57,264 nt of DNA from H2-BAC3 sp045863035 (GCA_045863035.1 BTUV01000013.1:1-57264), one strand, 5' to 3'; positions 17,591 through 25,929 are shown, counted from the first letter of the stretch. The notes: generated by a model from the sequence alone, not told the origin. A program made the numbers and translations.

Positions 17591-18085
17591 ATGGGTACAC
17601 AGCAGAGTCTTCTGACCATCCTGGCAATGATGATGCTGACAATGCTTGCGGTGAGGATGAATTCAAATATCCTTCGCACGCAGGATATTACCCAGAATTC
17701 AAAATTCGGACTCACGGCAATTTCACTTGCTTCCTCACGGATTGAACTCGCCGCACGTCTGGCTTTTGATGAAAATTCTCTTAATAACCCCCTCACCGGC
17801 ACTTCCTCTCTTTCATTACCATATTCATTCGGACCGGATTCAGGGGAAACGGCTGCATCGCAATTTGATGATGTTGACGATTACCATCAATTCGCGGAAA
17901 CTGACTCATCACTGCCGTCAGCGGTATATACAATCACCTCAAAAGTGGAATACCTTGAGCCGGTTAATCTTACGGTTTCATCAACCCCCACCTGGCACAA
18001 GCAGTTTACCGTTTACGTAAGCAGTATTAGCATGCAGGATACCGTAATGATGTCAACAATTCTCAGTTACTGGTATTTCAGGTAA
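17591..18085 (+). CDS. Pilin-like exported protein 1 (unknown)
   Basis: 164 residues. A very short leader (MGTQQS) precedes a hydrophobic helix (LLTILAMMMLTMLAVRM), then a soluble Ser/Thr-rich domain ending in SYWYF. The layout (basic-poor leader with Gly2, single N-terminal helix, extracytoplasmic beta-rich tail) recalls type IV pilins and pseudopilins. The canonical G-F-T-L-x-E cleavage site and Glu5 are absent. It is the first of three tandem genes with 5- and 10-base gaps. The function is not recognised; a minor-pilin-like or envelope role is inferred from the set. Confidence 0.6.
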   Translation: MGTQQSLLTILAMMMLTMLAVRMNSNILRTQDITQNSKFGLTAISLASSRIELAARLAFDENSLNNPLTGTSSLSLPYSFGPDSGETAASQFDDVDDYHQFAETDSSLPSAVYTITSKVEYLEPVNLTVSSTPTWHKQFTVYVSSISMQDTVMMSTILSYWYFR

Positions 18086-18090
18086 CTGAT

Positions 18091-18690
18091 ATGGGTACTG
18101 CTACAATACTTGATATTGCCGGAGCAATCCTCATTGGCGGAATTCTGATGGTTTCACTTCATACGGTGAATCAAAACGTTCTTACAAATATATATTACTA
18201 CAATTCTGATATTGTAAATCAGGGTAATCTGGTAAGCGTAGTTGATTTTATTGAAAGAGATATCAAACGTCTGGGCTATAGTCCGGACCCGGCGCAGCTT
18301 CCAACTTCCGCTCAGTCAATTCTTACTGCCGATACTTCCCGGATAAAATTTGTAGGAGATCTTGACAATGATGCTGTTCTGGATACGGTGACGTATTATC
18401 TGGGTCCGCTTTCTGATATGGAGTCAACACCCAATCCGCGTGACAGGATACTCTATCGCCGTGTTGACCCGGGAGGCAGAATAACATCGAACCTTGGGGT
18501 GACTGAATTTTCGCTGCTTTATTTTGACGCGCTTTCAGATACACTGCCGCCTCCGGTATCACAAACCGGCCGTATTTCAGCTATTCAGATATCGGTGAAG
18601 GTTGAAAGCGCGGCATCCATTGATGAACAGTATGCGCAAGGGTTTTGGAGGCAGATACGTGTTTCAGCAAGAAATCTGAAGAACAGGTAG
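18091..18690 (+). CDS. Pilin-like exported protein 2 (PilW-like architecture)
   Basis: 199 residues. The N-terminus MGTATILDIAGAILIGGILM is a single hydrophobic helix starting after a Gly2, followed by a polar region with FIERDIKRLGYSPDP. That block resembles the segment after the helix in PilW/PulJ-type minor pilins. The C-terminal part (IQISVKVESA ... IRVSARNL) fits the beta-sheet of such domains. No canonical prepilin peptidase site. It is the middle gene of the three-gene set. Confidence 0.6.
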   Translation: MGTATILDIAGAILIGGILMVSLHTVNQNVLTNIYYYNSDIVNQGNLVSVVDFIERDIKRLGYSPDPAQLPTSAQSILTADTSRIKFVGDLDNDAVLDTVTYYLGPLSDMESTPNPRDRILYRRVDPGGRITSNLGVTEFSLLYFDALSDTLPPPVSQTGRISAIQISVKVESAASIDEQYAQGFWRQIRVSARNLKNR

Positions 18691-18700
18691 GTATATATAA

Positions 18701-19918
18701 ATGTTTGGTAAAGCTTCTATCATCCTGGTTATCGGTTTTTCAATGATATTCCTGCTCTATCAGCAGAATCTTATAAATTCACAAACAGGTTCGGTTGTTA
18801 CCTATTCTGAGTACTATTCAAAAATGGCAGCGCGTGACCTTGCAGTAGCTGCAGCTAATTTAGCTTGTAATCAGTTTTTTATTGATCCTGAGTGGAAGTC
18901 AAATTACACCAACACCTCATACGGCGGGGGGAGTATTACGATTACAGTAACTGAAAACAGCGAATCGCAAAAGGAAATACTTGCAGTATCACGGTTGGGA
19001 GCGTACAATGATACCATTGCCATATTACTGAGTACCAGTAACTTCGCGCGTTTTGCTTATTACGCAGGTATTGCTCCTGGAAATATATATTACGTAACAG
19101 GAGATACCGTATGGGGACCAATGCATATTGAGGGGCACCTTAACGTAAAAGGTTCACCGGTCTTTATGGGAAAAGTAACAAGCAGTAAGGGGATAAAATA
19201 TGGTTCATCTTCAAGCTCGCCTGTATTTAACGGTGGTTACGAAAGCGGCGTGAGTCTGACCATTCCGGATGATTTGAATGATGTTTATGCCGCTGCGGCG
19301 TCTCAGGGAAAAGTTTTTTCAGGATACAGTGATGTGTGGCTTGAGTTTCTTAACAATGGAACCGTAAACTACAAAACTTCATCTTCAGCATCATGGACAA
19401 ATGCTTCCATAAGCTCATTAACCTCCAACGGGGTGATAGCTGTTGATAAGGGAAATCTTCATATAAAGGGGAAGGTTAAAGGTCAGGTAACAGTTTATGC
19501 GGGTTCAAGTTCAGGCGCCGGAAGCGGGAATATATACATTGATGATGATATTACCTATTCGGGTAATCCGCTTGATCCTTCCTGTGATGACATGCTGGGT
19601 ATTGTCGCGACAAACAATGTAATTATAGCAGATGTGCCGGAAACCAAAGGTGATGTAACAATCCATGGATCAATTTTTAACTTTGGCGGCGGGATAACGG
19701 CTGAGAATTTAAACAGTCTTGGAAAGGAGGGTTCAATAAGACTTGTTGGTGGTCTCATTCAGCGGCAGGGGCAGTTGGTTAATGTATATAACGAAAATGA
19801 TAATATTATCCTGAAAGGGTACAGCTTAAATATGAGGTATGATAACCGGTTGCTGCTTAATACACCGCCGGAGTTTCCGGCTACCGGCAGTTATGAAATA
19901 CTTTCCTGGAGGGAGTAA
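18701..19918 (+). CDS. Pilin-like exported protein 3 (PilX/DUF4900-like)
   Basis: 405 residues. The N-terminus MFGKASIILVIGFSMIFLLY is a membrane helix, followed by a helical stretch (KMAARDLAVAAANLA), as in PilX-type minor pilins. Next comes a long Gly/Ser-rich beta-helical region with repeated ITVYAG / IYIDDDI / VTIHGS strands, similar to DUF4900-type adhesin parts. There is no T9SS sorting domain, so it probably stays anchored in the inner membrane or is assembled by a pilus-like machine. It is the last gene before the palindromic repeat cluster. Confidence 0.65.
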   Translation: MFGKASIILVIGFSMIFLLYQQNLINSQTGSVVTYSEYYSKMAARDLAVAAANLACNQFFIDPEWKSNYTNTSYGGGSITITVTENSESQKEILAVSRLGAYNDTIAILLSTSNFARFAYYAGIAPGNIYYVTGDTVWGPMHIEGHLNVKGSPVFMGKVTSSKGIKYGSSSSSPVFNGGYESGVSLTIPDDLNDVYAAAASQGKVFSGYSDVWLEFLNNGTVNYKTSSSASWTNASISSLTSNGVIAVDKGNLHIKGKVKGQVTVYAGSSSGAGSGNIYIDDDITYSGNPLDPSCDDMLGIVATNNVIIADVPETKGDVTIHGSIFNFGGGITAENLNSLGKEGSIRLVGGLIQRQGQLVNVYNENDNIILKGYSLNMRYDNRLLLNTPPEFPATGSYEILSWRE

Positions 19919-19936
19919 AAGCAGCATATATATTCT

Positions 19937-20298
19937 CCAATCCCGGAGGGATTGCACATTGGTGGAAAAAACAAAAACCCACATAAACCCCCAATCCCGG
20001 AGGGATTGCACATTGGTAGAAAAACAAAATACCACACACAACCCTGACCCCAGAGGGGTCATAAATTGGTAGAAAGCCGCATATATACCCCAACCTCAGC
20101 GAGGTCGCAGATTCTGGGGTTTGAGGTGTTATATATATTCTTAAATCTGCATAAATCGACAGCGAACGGGTCACCCGCGCTGCGGGTTTTGGAATTTATT
20201 TGGTTGAAGTGTTATTAACGGGCCACCGCTAACGCGGTTCATTTTGGATGTGTTTGACCATGATATATTGGCTACCAATTTGTGACTCCTCAGGAGTT
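19937..20298. repeat. Cluster of seven REP-like palindromic elements
   Basis: Hairpins centred near 19946, 20000, 20053, 20099, 20180, 20231 and 20291. Units 1 and 2 are nearly identical (AATCCCGGAGGGATT then GCACATTGGTRGAAAA). Unit 3 keeps the design with changed but still complementary stems (TGACCCC AGA GGGGTCA then TAAATTGGTAGAAA). Units 4-6 are more diverged. Unit 7 is inverted: its minus strand reads ACTCCT G AGGAGT, then CACAAATTGGTAGCC. The gap between neighbours is about 46-81 bp. No ORF here is convincing. Confidence 0.8.
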
Positions 20299-20315
20299 GG
20301 GAGGGGGCTTAAAAA

Positions 20316-20341
20316 ATTATACATTATACATTGTACATTGG
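20316..20341. repeat. Short heptamer tract
   Basis: ATTATAC, ATTATAC, ATTGTAC, ATTGG: three and a half 7-bp units just after the palindromic cluster. Confidence 0.6.
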
Positions 20342-20518
20342 AAGCGGGTTCTTTCTATCGCGTGTGTTATTGCTATATCACGCCTGGCAGGGTTATATAT
20401 TCCGCAGCGGGGTGACCTTCACATAACAATTGAACGCAAAACATTTTTTCCGAATCCCGATTCAACCGTGATGATTCATAATAACTTTTTCTTTTAGCCG
20501 TATTCATAACATCATGAA
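20342..20518. other. Intergenic remainder downstream of mutY
   Basis: No gene is supported. A further CCGCAGCGG palindrome at 20402-20410 may be a decayed eighth REP-like unit. Confidence 0.35.
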
Positions 20519-21370
20519 CTATTTCAGCCGTACGATTCCTTTTTTTACAATGATAAAATTTTCTGCTTCAAGCTGAGTAAGTATTTCGTTTTTCCCGCGA
20601 TGTGAAATCATCCTGAGGAGATCATGCTCACGGATTTCTTTCTCTTTCAGCAGGATTCGTAATATATATCCCCTTGCCTCCCGTTTTGATCCCTTAAAGC
20701 TGCTTCGTTTTGTAAGAGGGGGATAGAGCTTCTTGATTGCAGGCGCGAGCGATGCACCGTAATCCATTAAAGCATTATGCCAGACAGCAGATTTACCCTG
20801 AGGTATCATCCGTTTTGCAATCAGTTTTAGTTCTTCGTTGCTGACACTGTTATCCATCTGTAGTTCGGAAAGCAGAACACGCCGGATGTTAATATCTATC
20901 ACCGGAACCGCCTTGTTAAACGCAAAAGCAAGTATAGCCGCTGAGGTGTATTCACCAATGCCTGGTAGTTCCCTGAGCGCCGCGGCAACTTGGGGAAATT
21001 TACCATCGTGCTTTCTTATAATTTCCTGCGCGGCAGTTCTGAGCCGGAGTGCGCGAGAGTTATACCCAAGCCCTGACCAGAGCTTTAGCAATACAGAGGA
21101 TTTAACTTTTGCGAGTGCTTCAATTGTCGGCAGTCGCTTTATGAATTTTGTATAATACTCAATAACCCGGCTGACCTGTGTCTGCTGAAGCATAAACTCG
21201 GAAACCATAATATGGTAAGGATTGGTCGTTTTGCGCCACGGGAGTTCTCTGCCGTTTTTCAAATAATAGGTAAGGATTTTTCTCCTTACCTTCAGATAAG
21301 AGGTCTTGTTTTGGGGTAAATCAGTTTTGTTTTTAACACTTTTTTGCTGATTTCCTGATTGTTTTACCAT
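20519..21370 (-). CDS. mutY: MutY-like A/G-specific adenine glycosylase lacking the Fe-S cluster
   Basis: 283 residues. HhH-GPD fold with MutY signatures: catalytic E58 in VSEFMLQQTQVSRVI, helix-hairpin-helix LPGIGEYTSAA (135-145, with the Tyr of MutY and not the Lys of endonuclease III), and catalytic D159 in VPVIDINIRR. It would remove adenine mispaired with 8-oxoguanine. The protein contains no cysteine, so the [4Fe-4S] loop normally following MDYGA is missing. The C-terminal NUDIX-like 8-oxoG recognition domain is also replaced by a short basic tail. Clusterless MutY proteins are known in some lineages. A TAnnTTTG box lies 34 bases upstream. Confidence 0.85.
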   Translation of the reverse strand: MVKQSGNQQKSVKNKTDLPQNKTSYLKVRRKILTYYLKNGRELPWRKTTNPYHIMVSEFMLQQTQVSRVIEYYTKFIKRLPTIEALAKVKSSVLLKLWSGLGYNSRALRLRTAAQEIIRKHDGKFPQVAAALRELPGIGEYTSAAILAFAFNKAVPVIDINIRRVLLSELQMDNSVSNEELKLIAKRMIPQGKSAVWHNALMDYGASLAPAIKKLYPPLTKRSSFKGSKREARGYILRILLKEKEIREHDLLRMISHRGKNEILTQLEAENFIIVKKGIVRLK

Positions 21371-21403
21371 TTGGTCTGCATCACACCGGTTTTTTTATCT
21401 GAA

Positions 21404-21411
21404 CAAATTTA
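21404..21411 (-). promoter_or_regulatory. Bacteroidetes-type -7 box upstream of mutY
   Basis: The minus strand reads TAAATTTG, an exact TAnnTTTG match, 34 bases before the start codon. Confidence 0.5.
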
Positions 21412-21570
21412 AGTAATATTCTGTCGTGAAAATCTGATTTCTCTGTCAGAATATTGAAATCAGGTTTCACATAAATTCAGCGAAAGGGCTGAATTCGGGG
21501 GCTATTCTTAACAAGAGTAGCTGCACTATCTCATATACTCACTTTCTATTAATAATTTAAGGCATAACTC

Positions 21571-22038
21571 ATGCAGTCGCGGAACACCATAAGTCAGGAG
21601 CCGTTGAAATCTGCGTATTCTTATAATCTCGATTTTATCGGGTATGTCACAGAAGATGAATTACATAATCTTCCTGAGGGCTCAGGTATCTTCTGTGTTT
21701 ATGAGGCATCTATGCCCGATCATAGTGACGGGTTGGTGATGGAGCGTCTTCTTTACATCGGTGAAGCCGGTAATATAAGACACCGTCTGCTCAATTGTGA
21801 ATTAATGAGCGTATGGCAGTTTTCAGTAAAAGCACGTCATAGATTAGCGTTTTCCTTTGCGATGATTGATTCATTTAACCGTCTGAGGGTTAATGCGGCT
21901 TTGGTCTTTCATCATAAACCCCCCTTTAATAAGGATTACCTTGATAATTTCCCTTTTCATCCGACAATAGTTCGCAGCAAAGGGGAAACCGCACTTCTTG
22001 ACACAATGTTTTCGGTGGTGAAAACGGAAACACAATGA
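21571..22038 (+). CDS. GIY-YIG nuclease-fold protein
   Basis: 155 residues. The two signature elements are GIFCVYEA (39-47, GIY variant) and LLYIGEAGNIRHRLL (60-74, YIG with following Arg residues). A downstream HHKPPFNKDYLDNFPF block resembles the Asn-containing motif of the family. It is a stand-alone single domain with no DNA-binding or UvrC parts. It may act in DNA or RNA processing, but no substrate can be assigned. The ATG start is preceded by AAGG. Confidence 0.7.
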   Translation: MQSRNTISQEPLKSAYSYNLDFIGYVTEDELHNLPEGSGIFCVYEASMPDHSDGLVMERLLYIGEAGNIRHRLLNCELMSVWQFSVKARHRLAFSFAMIDSFNRLRVNAALVFHHKPPFNKDYLDNFPFHPTIVRSKGETALLDTMFSVVKTETQ

Positions 22039-22123
22039 GTATTTAGTTCCTCATTTAATACGGGGGAAACAGGGGGAAATACAATTCAGATCGATTCTCC
22101 TTTAAGAACTCTCCGATTATTCA

Positions 22124-22131
22124 GATATTTG
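22124..22131 (+). promoter_or_regulatory. Promoter box upstream of ettA, shared with lepA
   Basis: GATATTTG, one mismatch to TAnnTTTG. The 20 bases 22125-22144 are identical to 24108-24127 upstream of lepA. Confidence 0.5.
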
Positions 22132-22166
22132 CAGTTCACTTTTTTTCATTTCAGGAAAACCACACT

Positions 22167-23852
22167 TTGGCAGTTGAAGCTAATAAAATAATTTACTCCA
22201 TGATCGGGGTTAGCAAGTATTATAACAAAAAAGCAGTCCTCAAGGATATTTACCTCTCCTATTTTTACGGTGCAAAAATCGGTGTTCTCGGTCTTAACGG
22301 CTCCGGTAAAAGCAGTCTGTTAAAAATCCTCGCGGGGGTTGATAAAGAAATAAACGGAGAGACAACAGTTTCTCCCGGTTATACTATCGGCTACCTTGAA
22401 CAGGAACCGCAGCTTGATGAAACAAAAACCGTAAAGGAAATCGTCCAGCAGAGCGTGCAGAACGTAGTTGATCTGCTCAGAGAGTTTGACGAGATTAACG
22501 CAAAATTTGCTGAGCCGATGGATGATGATGAGATGACCAGACTCCTTGAAAAACAGGGAGAAGTTCAGGAAAAACTTGATGCCCATAACGCATGGGATCT
22601 TGATGCTCGTCTTGAAATGGCGATGGATGCACTGCGCTGTCCCGATGGTGATACTTTGGTGAAAGTTTTATCAGGCGGAGAAAAACGCCGGGTTGCACTA
22701 TGCCGTCTGCTGCTCACCAAGCCGGATATCCTTCTGCTTGATGAACCAACTAACCACCTTGATGCAGAAACCGTTTCATGGCTTGAGCGTCATTTGCAGG
22801 AATATGCAGGTACGGTTATTGCCGTTACCCACGACCGTTACTTTCTTGATAACGTTGCCGGATGGATACTTGAACTTGATAACGGTGAGGGAATTCCATA
22901 CAAAGGAAATTACTCCTCCTGGCTTGAGCAGAAACAGCAGCGTCTTGCACTTGAAGAGAAACGGGAGTCTGAACGCCAGCGCACACTTGCAAGAGAATTA
23001 GAATGGATTCGTATGGCGCCCAAAGCACGTCACGCAAAATCAAAAGCAAGAATAACCGCTTACGAAAACCTGCTCGCTCAGAAAAACGAGCAGCGTGAAA
23101 AAGAACTGCAGTTATATATACCGCCCGGACCCCGCCTTGGCAATACCGTCATCAATGCCGAAGGTGTGATGAAAGCGTATGGAGATAATATATTGGTTGA
23201 GGATATGAATTTCTCAATCCCCGCGGGCGCTATCGTGGGCATTATCGGACCAAACGGCGCGGGTAAAACAACTCTCTTTAAGATGATTAACGGTGTTGAA
23301 AAACCGGACGGTGGAAATCTGGTTGTTGGTGAAACCGTAAAACTTGCTTATGCAGATCAGAACCGTGAAGCTCTGAAAGCAGAAAAGTCAATCTGGGAAT
23401 TGGTTTCAGGCGGAGAGGATATTATCACTTTGGGAAACCGTCAGGTGAACTCACGTGCTTACGTTGCGCAGTTTAATTTCTCCGGTGCAGACCAGCAGAA
23501 AAAAGTTTCAGTGCTTTCAGGCGGAGAGCGTAACCGTGTGCAGCTTGCTCTGATGCTCAAAGAAGAAGCAAACGTCCTGCTGCTTGATGAACCAACCAAC
23601 GATCTTGATGTAAACACCATGCGCGCTCTTGAAGAAGGTATCGAGAACTTTGCCGGCTGTGCACTGATTATCTCGCATGACCGGTGGTTCCTTGACCGTA
23701 TTGTAACACATATTCTTGCATTTGAAGGAGAAAGTAAAGTAGTCTTTTTTGAAGGCAGTTATACTGAGTATGAAGCAAAACGGAAAGAACGACTCGGCAT
23801 TGATGCAGACCAGCCGCACAGAATAAAATACCGCCACCTTACAAGACAATAG
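22167..23852 (+). CDS. ettA: Energy-dependent translational throttle protein EttA (ABC-F)
   Basis: 561 residues, TTG start. Two ABC cassettes: Walker A GLNGSGKSSL with signature LSGGEKRR and LLLDEPTNHLD; then GPNGAGKTTL, LSGGERNR and LLLDEPTNDLD. The arm insertion lies in the first cassette and the inter-domain linker is rich in charged residues (RMAPKARHAKSKAR). EttA binds the ribosomal E site and couples initiation to ATP/ADP state. The N-terminal IYSMIGVSK matches the family. A 7-bp repeat array and a terminator follow. Confidence 0.94.
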   Translation: MAVEANKIIYSMIGVSKYYNKKAVLKDIYLSYFYGAKIGVLGLNGSGKSSLLKILAGVDKEINGETTVSPGYTIGYLEQEPQLDETKTVKEIVQQSVQNVVDLLREFDEINAKFAEPMDDDEMTRLLEKQGEVQEKLDAHNAWDLDARLEMAMDALRCPDGDTLVKVLSGGEKRRVALCRLLLTKPDILLLDEPTNHLDAETVSWLERHLQEYAGTVIAVTHDRYFLDNVAGWILELDNGEGIPYKGNYSSWLEQKQQRLALEEKRESERQRTLARELEWIRMAPKARHAKSKARITAYENLLAQKNEQREKELQLYIPPGPRLGNTVINAEGVMKAYGDNILVEDMNFSIPAGAIVGIIGPNGAGKTTLFKMINGVEKPDGGNLVVGETVKLAYADQNREALKAEKSIWELVSGGEDIITLGNRQVNSRAYVAQFNFSGADQQKKVSVLSGGERNRVQLALMLKEEANVLLLDEPTNDLDVNTMRALEEGIENFAGCALIISHDRWFLDRIVTHILAFEGESKVVFFEGSYTEYEAKRKERLGIDADQPHRIKYRHLTRQ

Positions 23853-23855
23853 GCC

Positions 23856-23890
23856 TATGAAGGATGAATTATGATGTATGAATTATGAAT
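23856..23890 (+). repeat. Heptamer array downstream of ettA
   Basis: TATGAAG, GATGAAT, TATGATG, TATGAAT, TATGAAT: five 7-bp units starting 3 bases after the ettA stop codon. Confidence 0.8.
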
Positions 23891-23910
23891 TGGTGAGGAC
23901 TGTGCAAGTT

Positions 23911-23944
23911 GTCGTTAATGTCCTTCTTGTCCTTTGAGTCCTCC
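23911..23944 (+). repeat. Nonamer tract (TGTCCTTNN) downstream of ettA
   Basis: Degenerate 9-bp period: TGTCCTTCT, TGTCCTTTG, AGTCCTCCA. It lies between the heptamer array and the terminator. Confidence 0.65.
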
Positions 23945-23979
23945 AAATATTTATTAGAACCGGCTTTCTAAACCTTACC

Positions 23980-24013
23980 AACCCCGGCAGTCAAAAACTG
24001 TCGGGGTTTTTGG
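23980..24013 (+). terminator. Intrinsic terminator of ettA
   Basis: A 12-bp stem AACCCCGGCAGT (23980-23991) / ACTGTCGGGGTT (23997-24008) with one G-T pair, followed by TTTGG. Confidence 0.88.
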
Positions 24014-24106
24014 TTTTATGAAGATGTAAAATTATTGACCCTGCCGGCTGCCGTTGGGTCTGCCAAAACCGCCCCCATTTCCATTTCCCGCACCCCGCAA
24101 ATTGAG

Positions 24107-24114
24107 TATATTTG
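24107..24114 (+). promoter_or_regulatory. Bacteroidetes-type -7 box upstream of lepA
   Basis: TATATTTG followed by CAG, 22 bases before the lepA ATG; an exact TAnnTTTG match. It is part of the 20-bp identity with the ettA upstream region. Confidence 0.6.
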
Positions 24115-24135
24115 CAGTTCACTTTTTACGAGTTT

Positions 24136-25929
24136 ATGGAACATCTTCGGAATTTCTGCATAATTGCGCACATTGACCATGGTAAATCTACCATTGCGGA
24201 CTGTCTTCTTGAGCACACCGGCACGATCACAGCACGTGAGGCCAAAAGCCAGATTCTGGATGATATGGATTTGGAACGGGAGCGGGGGATTACCATTAAA
24301 TCGCACGCAATTCAGATGCAATACAAGGCGCGTGACGGTAAATCTTATACCCTGAATCTGATTGATACCCCGGGTCATGTTGACTTCGCGTACGAAGTTT
24401 CCCGGTCTCTTGCTGCCTGTGAAGGAGCAATTCTGATTGTGGATGCCTCCCAGGGGGTGGAAGCCCAGACCATAAGCAACCTCTATATGGCCATAAACTC
24501 CGGTCTGGAGATTGTGCCGGTTTTGAATAAAATTGACCTCCCAAGCGCCGAACCGGAGAGAATTAAACATCAGGTGATTGACCTGATCGGCTGCAAGGAT
24601 GAGGATATTGTTCTGGCCAGTGCAAAAGCAAAACTTGGCATCGAGGATATTCTGGAGGCAGTAGTTAAAAAGATACCTGCACCCAAGGGAGACCCTTCCG
24701 CACCGCTTCAAGCGCTGATATTTGATTCCATATTTGACTCTTACCGCGGAGCAATTGCGTATATACGAATCATGAACGGCACACTGCGTGAAAAAGATAA
24801 ACTCCGTTTCTTTGCGCATGACATTCAGCATGAGGCAGAAGAAGTTGGCGTTCTTGGTTTGCGTAAAATACGGACCAATGAGCTGATTGCCGGGAATGTA
24901 GGTTATTTGATTTCAGGTATTAAAGATGTTCATGATACAAAAGTGGGTGATACCATAACCACGCAGAAGGATGGTGCACCGGCGCCACTGCCCGGTTATC
25001 AGGAAGTTAAGCCGATGGTTTACAGCGGGCTTTTTCCCACGAACTCAGAAGATTTTGAAGACCTGCGCGATGCTCTTGAGAAGTTTAAACTGAATGATTC
25101 AGCCCTGGTTTCACAGCCGGAGTCATCGGCCGCGCTTGGTTTTGGTTTTCGCTGCGGATTTCTTGGGTTGCTGCACATGGAGATTGTGCAGGAACGTCTG
25201 TACCGTGAGTTTAATCAATCAATCATTACAACACTTCCTAACGTTGAATATATAGCGTATAAGAAAAATGGCGCGCGAATAATTGTTGATAACCCGGCTG
25301 ATATGCCCGCGGTTGGCGATCTGGAAACGATTGAAGAACCGTATGTAAAAGCGCAAATCGTCTGCCCGAGTGAATATGTAGGCAACATAATGAAACTAGC
25401 GATGGACAAACGCGGACAGTATAAAAACACTTCATATATTGATCCTACACGCGCGGACCTGACGTTTGAATTTCCGCTGGCTGAAATCATCTTTGACTTT
25501 TATGACAAACTGAAATCAACCACCCGCGGCTATGCATCATTTGACTATGAACTGATTGGCTACCGTGAGTCTGATCTGGTGCGTCTTGATATACTGCTCA
25601 ACGGTGAGGCGGTCGATTCGCTTTCCATGATTGTACACCGTTCAAAAGCTTATGACTGGGGAAGAAAAGTTTGTGAAAAGCTGAAGGATCTGATACCAAA
25701 GCAGATGTTTGAGATTTCCATACAGGCAGCTATCGGCACAAAGATTATATCAAAGTCGGTGGTTAAAGCTATGCGAAAGAACGTACTTGCCAAGTGTTAT
25801 GGCGGTGATATATCACGTAAACGGAAACTTCTTGAGAAGCAGAAAGAAGGCAAGAAGCGTATGAAACAGGTGGGCAACGTTGAGATACCGCAGGAAGCAT
25901 TCCTCGCGGTGCTTCAGATAGAGGACTAA
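24136..25929 (+). CDS. lepA: Elongation factor 4 (LepA), ribosomal back-translocase
   Basis: 597 residues. GTPase motifs AHIDHGKST, DIDRERGITIK-type switch (ERERGITIK), DTPGHVD and NKIDLP. The EF4-specific C-terminal domain ends KKRMKQVGNVEIPQEAF. It binds stalled or wrongly translocated ribosomes. The ATG at 24136 is chosen because the preceding in-frame TTG at 24112 lies inside the promoter box, and the chosen start gives the family's usual length and N-terminus (MEHLRNFCIIAHIDHGKS). Its TAA stop overlaps the lepB ATG by one base, the common lepA-lepB operon. Confidence 0.96.
   Translation: MEHLRNFCIIAHIDHGKSTIADCLLEHTGTITAREAKSQILDDMDLERERGITIKSHAIQMQYKARDGKSYTLNLIDTPGHVDFAYEVSRSLAACEGAILIVDASQGVEAQTISNLYMAINSGLEIVPVLNKIDLPSAEPERIKHQVIDLIGCKDEDIVLASAKAKLGIEDILEAVVKKIPAPKGDPSAPLQALIFDSIFDSYRGAIAYIRIMNGTLREKDKLRFFAHDIQHEAEEVGVLGLRKIRTNELIAGNVGYLISGIKDVHDTKVGDTITTQKDGAPAPLPGYQEVKPMVYSGLFPTNSEDFEDLRDALEKFKLNDSALVSQPESSAALGFGFRCGFLGLLHMEIVQERLYREFNQSIITTLPNVEYIAYKKNGARIIVDNPADMPAVGDLETIEEPYVKAQIVCPSEYVGNIMKLAMDKRGQYKNTSYIDPTRADLTFEFPLAEIIFDFYDKLKSTTRGYASFDYELIGYRESDLVRLDILLNGEAVDSLSMIVHRSKAYDWGRKVCEKLKDLIPKQMFEISIQAAIGTKIISKSVVKAMRKNVLAKCYGGDISRKRKLLEKQKEGKKRMKQVGNVEIPQEAFLAVLQIED

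Noticed and set aside
19937..20080. CRISPR-like appearance of the 31-bp repeat with about 22-bp spacers
   Set aside because: Only two units are near-identical; the others change their stems in a complementary way and one is inverted, which fits REP hairpins. No cas gene is nearby.
19826..20174. Two overlapping minus-strand ORFs with repeated SLRDW and CAIPPGL segments
   Set aside because: The repetition comes from the REP-like elements themselves, not from a repeat protein.
20282..20497. 71-residue plus-strand ORF
   Set aside because: It starts inside a palindromic unit and runs through a heptamer tract, with no ribosome binding site or protein-like composition.
20519..21370. Assignment as endonuclease III
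   Set aside because: The helix-hairpin-helix carries Tyr and not the catalytic Lys, and VSEFMLQQTQV is the MutY form.
24016..24831. 271-residue minus-strand ORF
   Set aside because: Antisense to the conserved lepA gene; its composition is that of a shadow frame.
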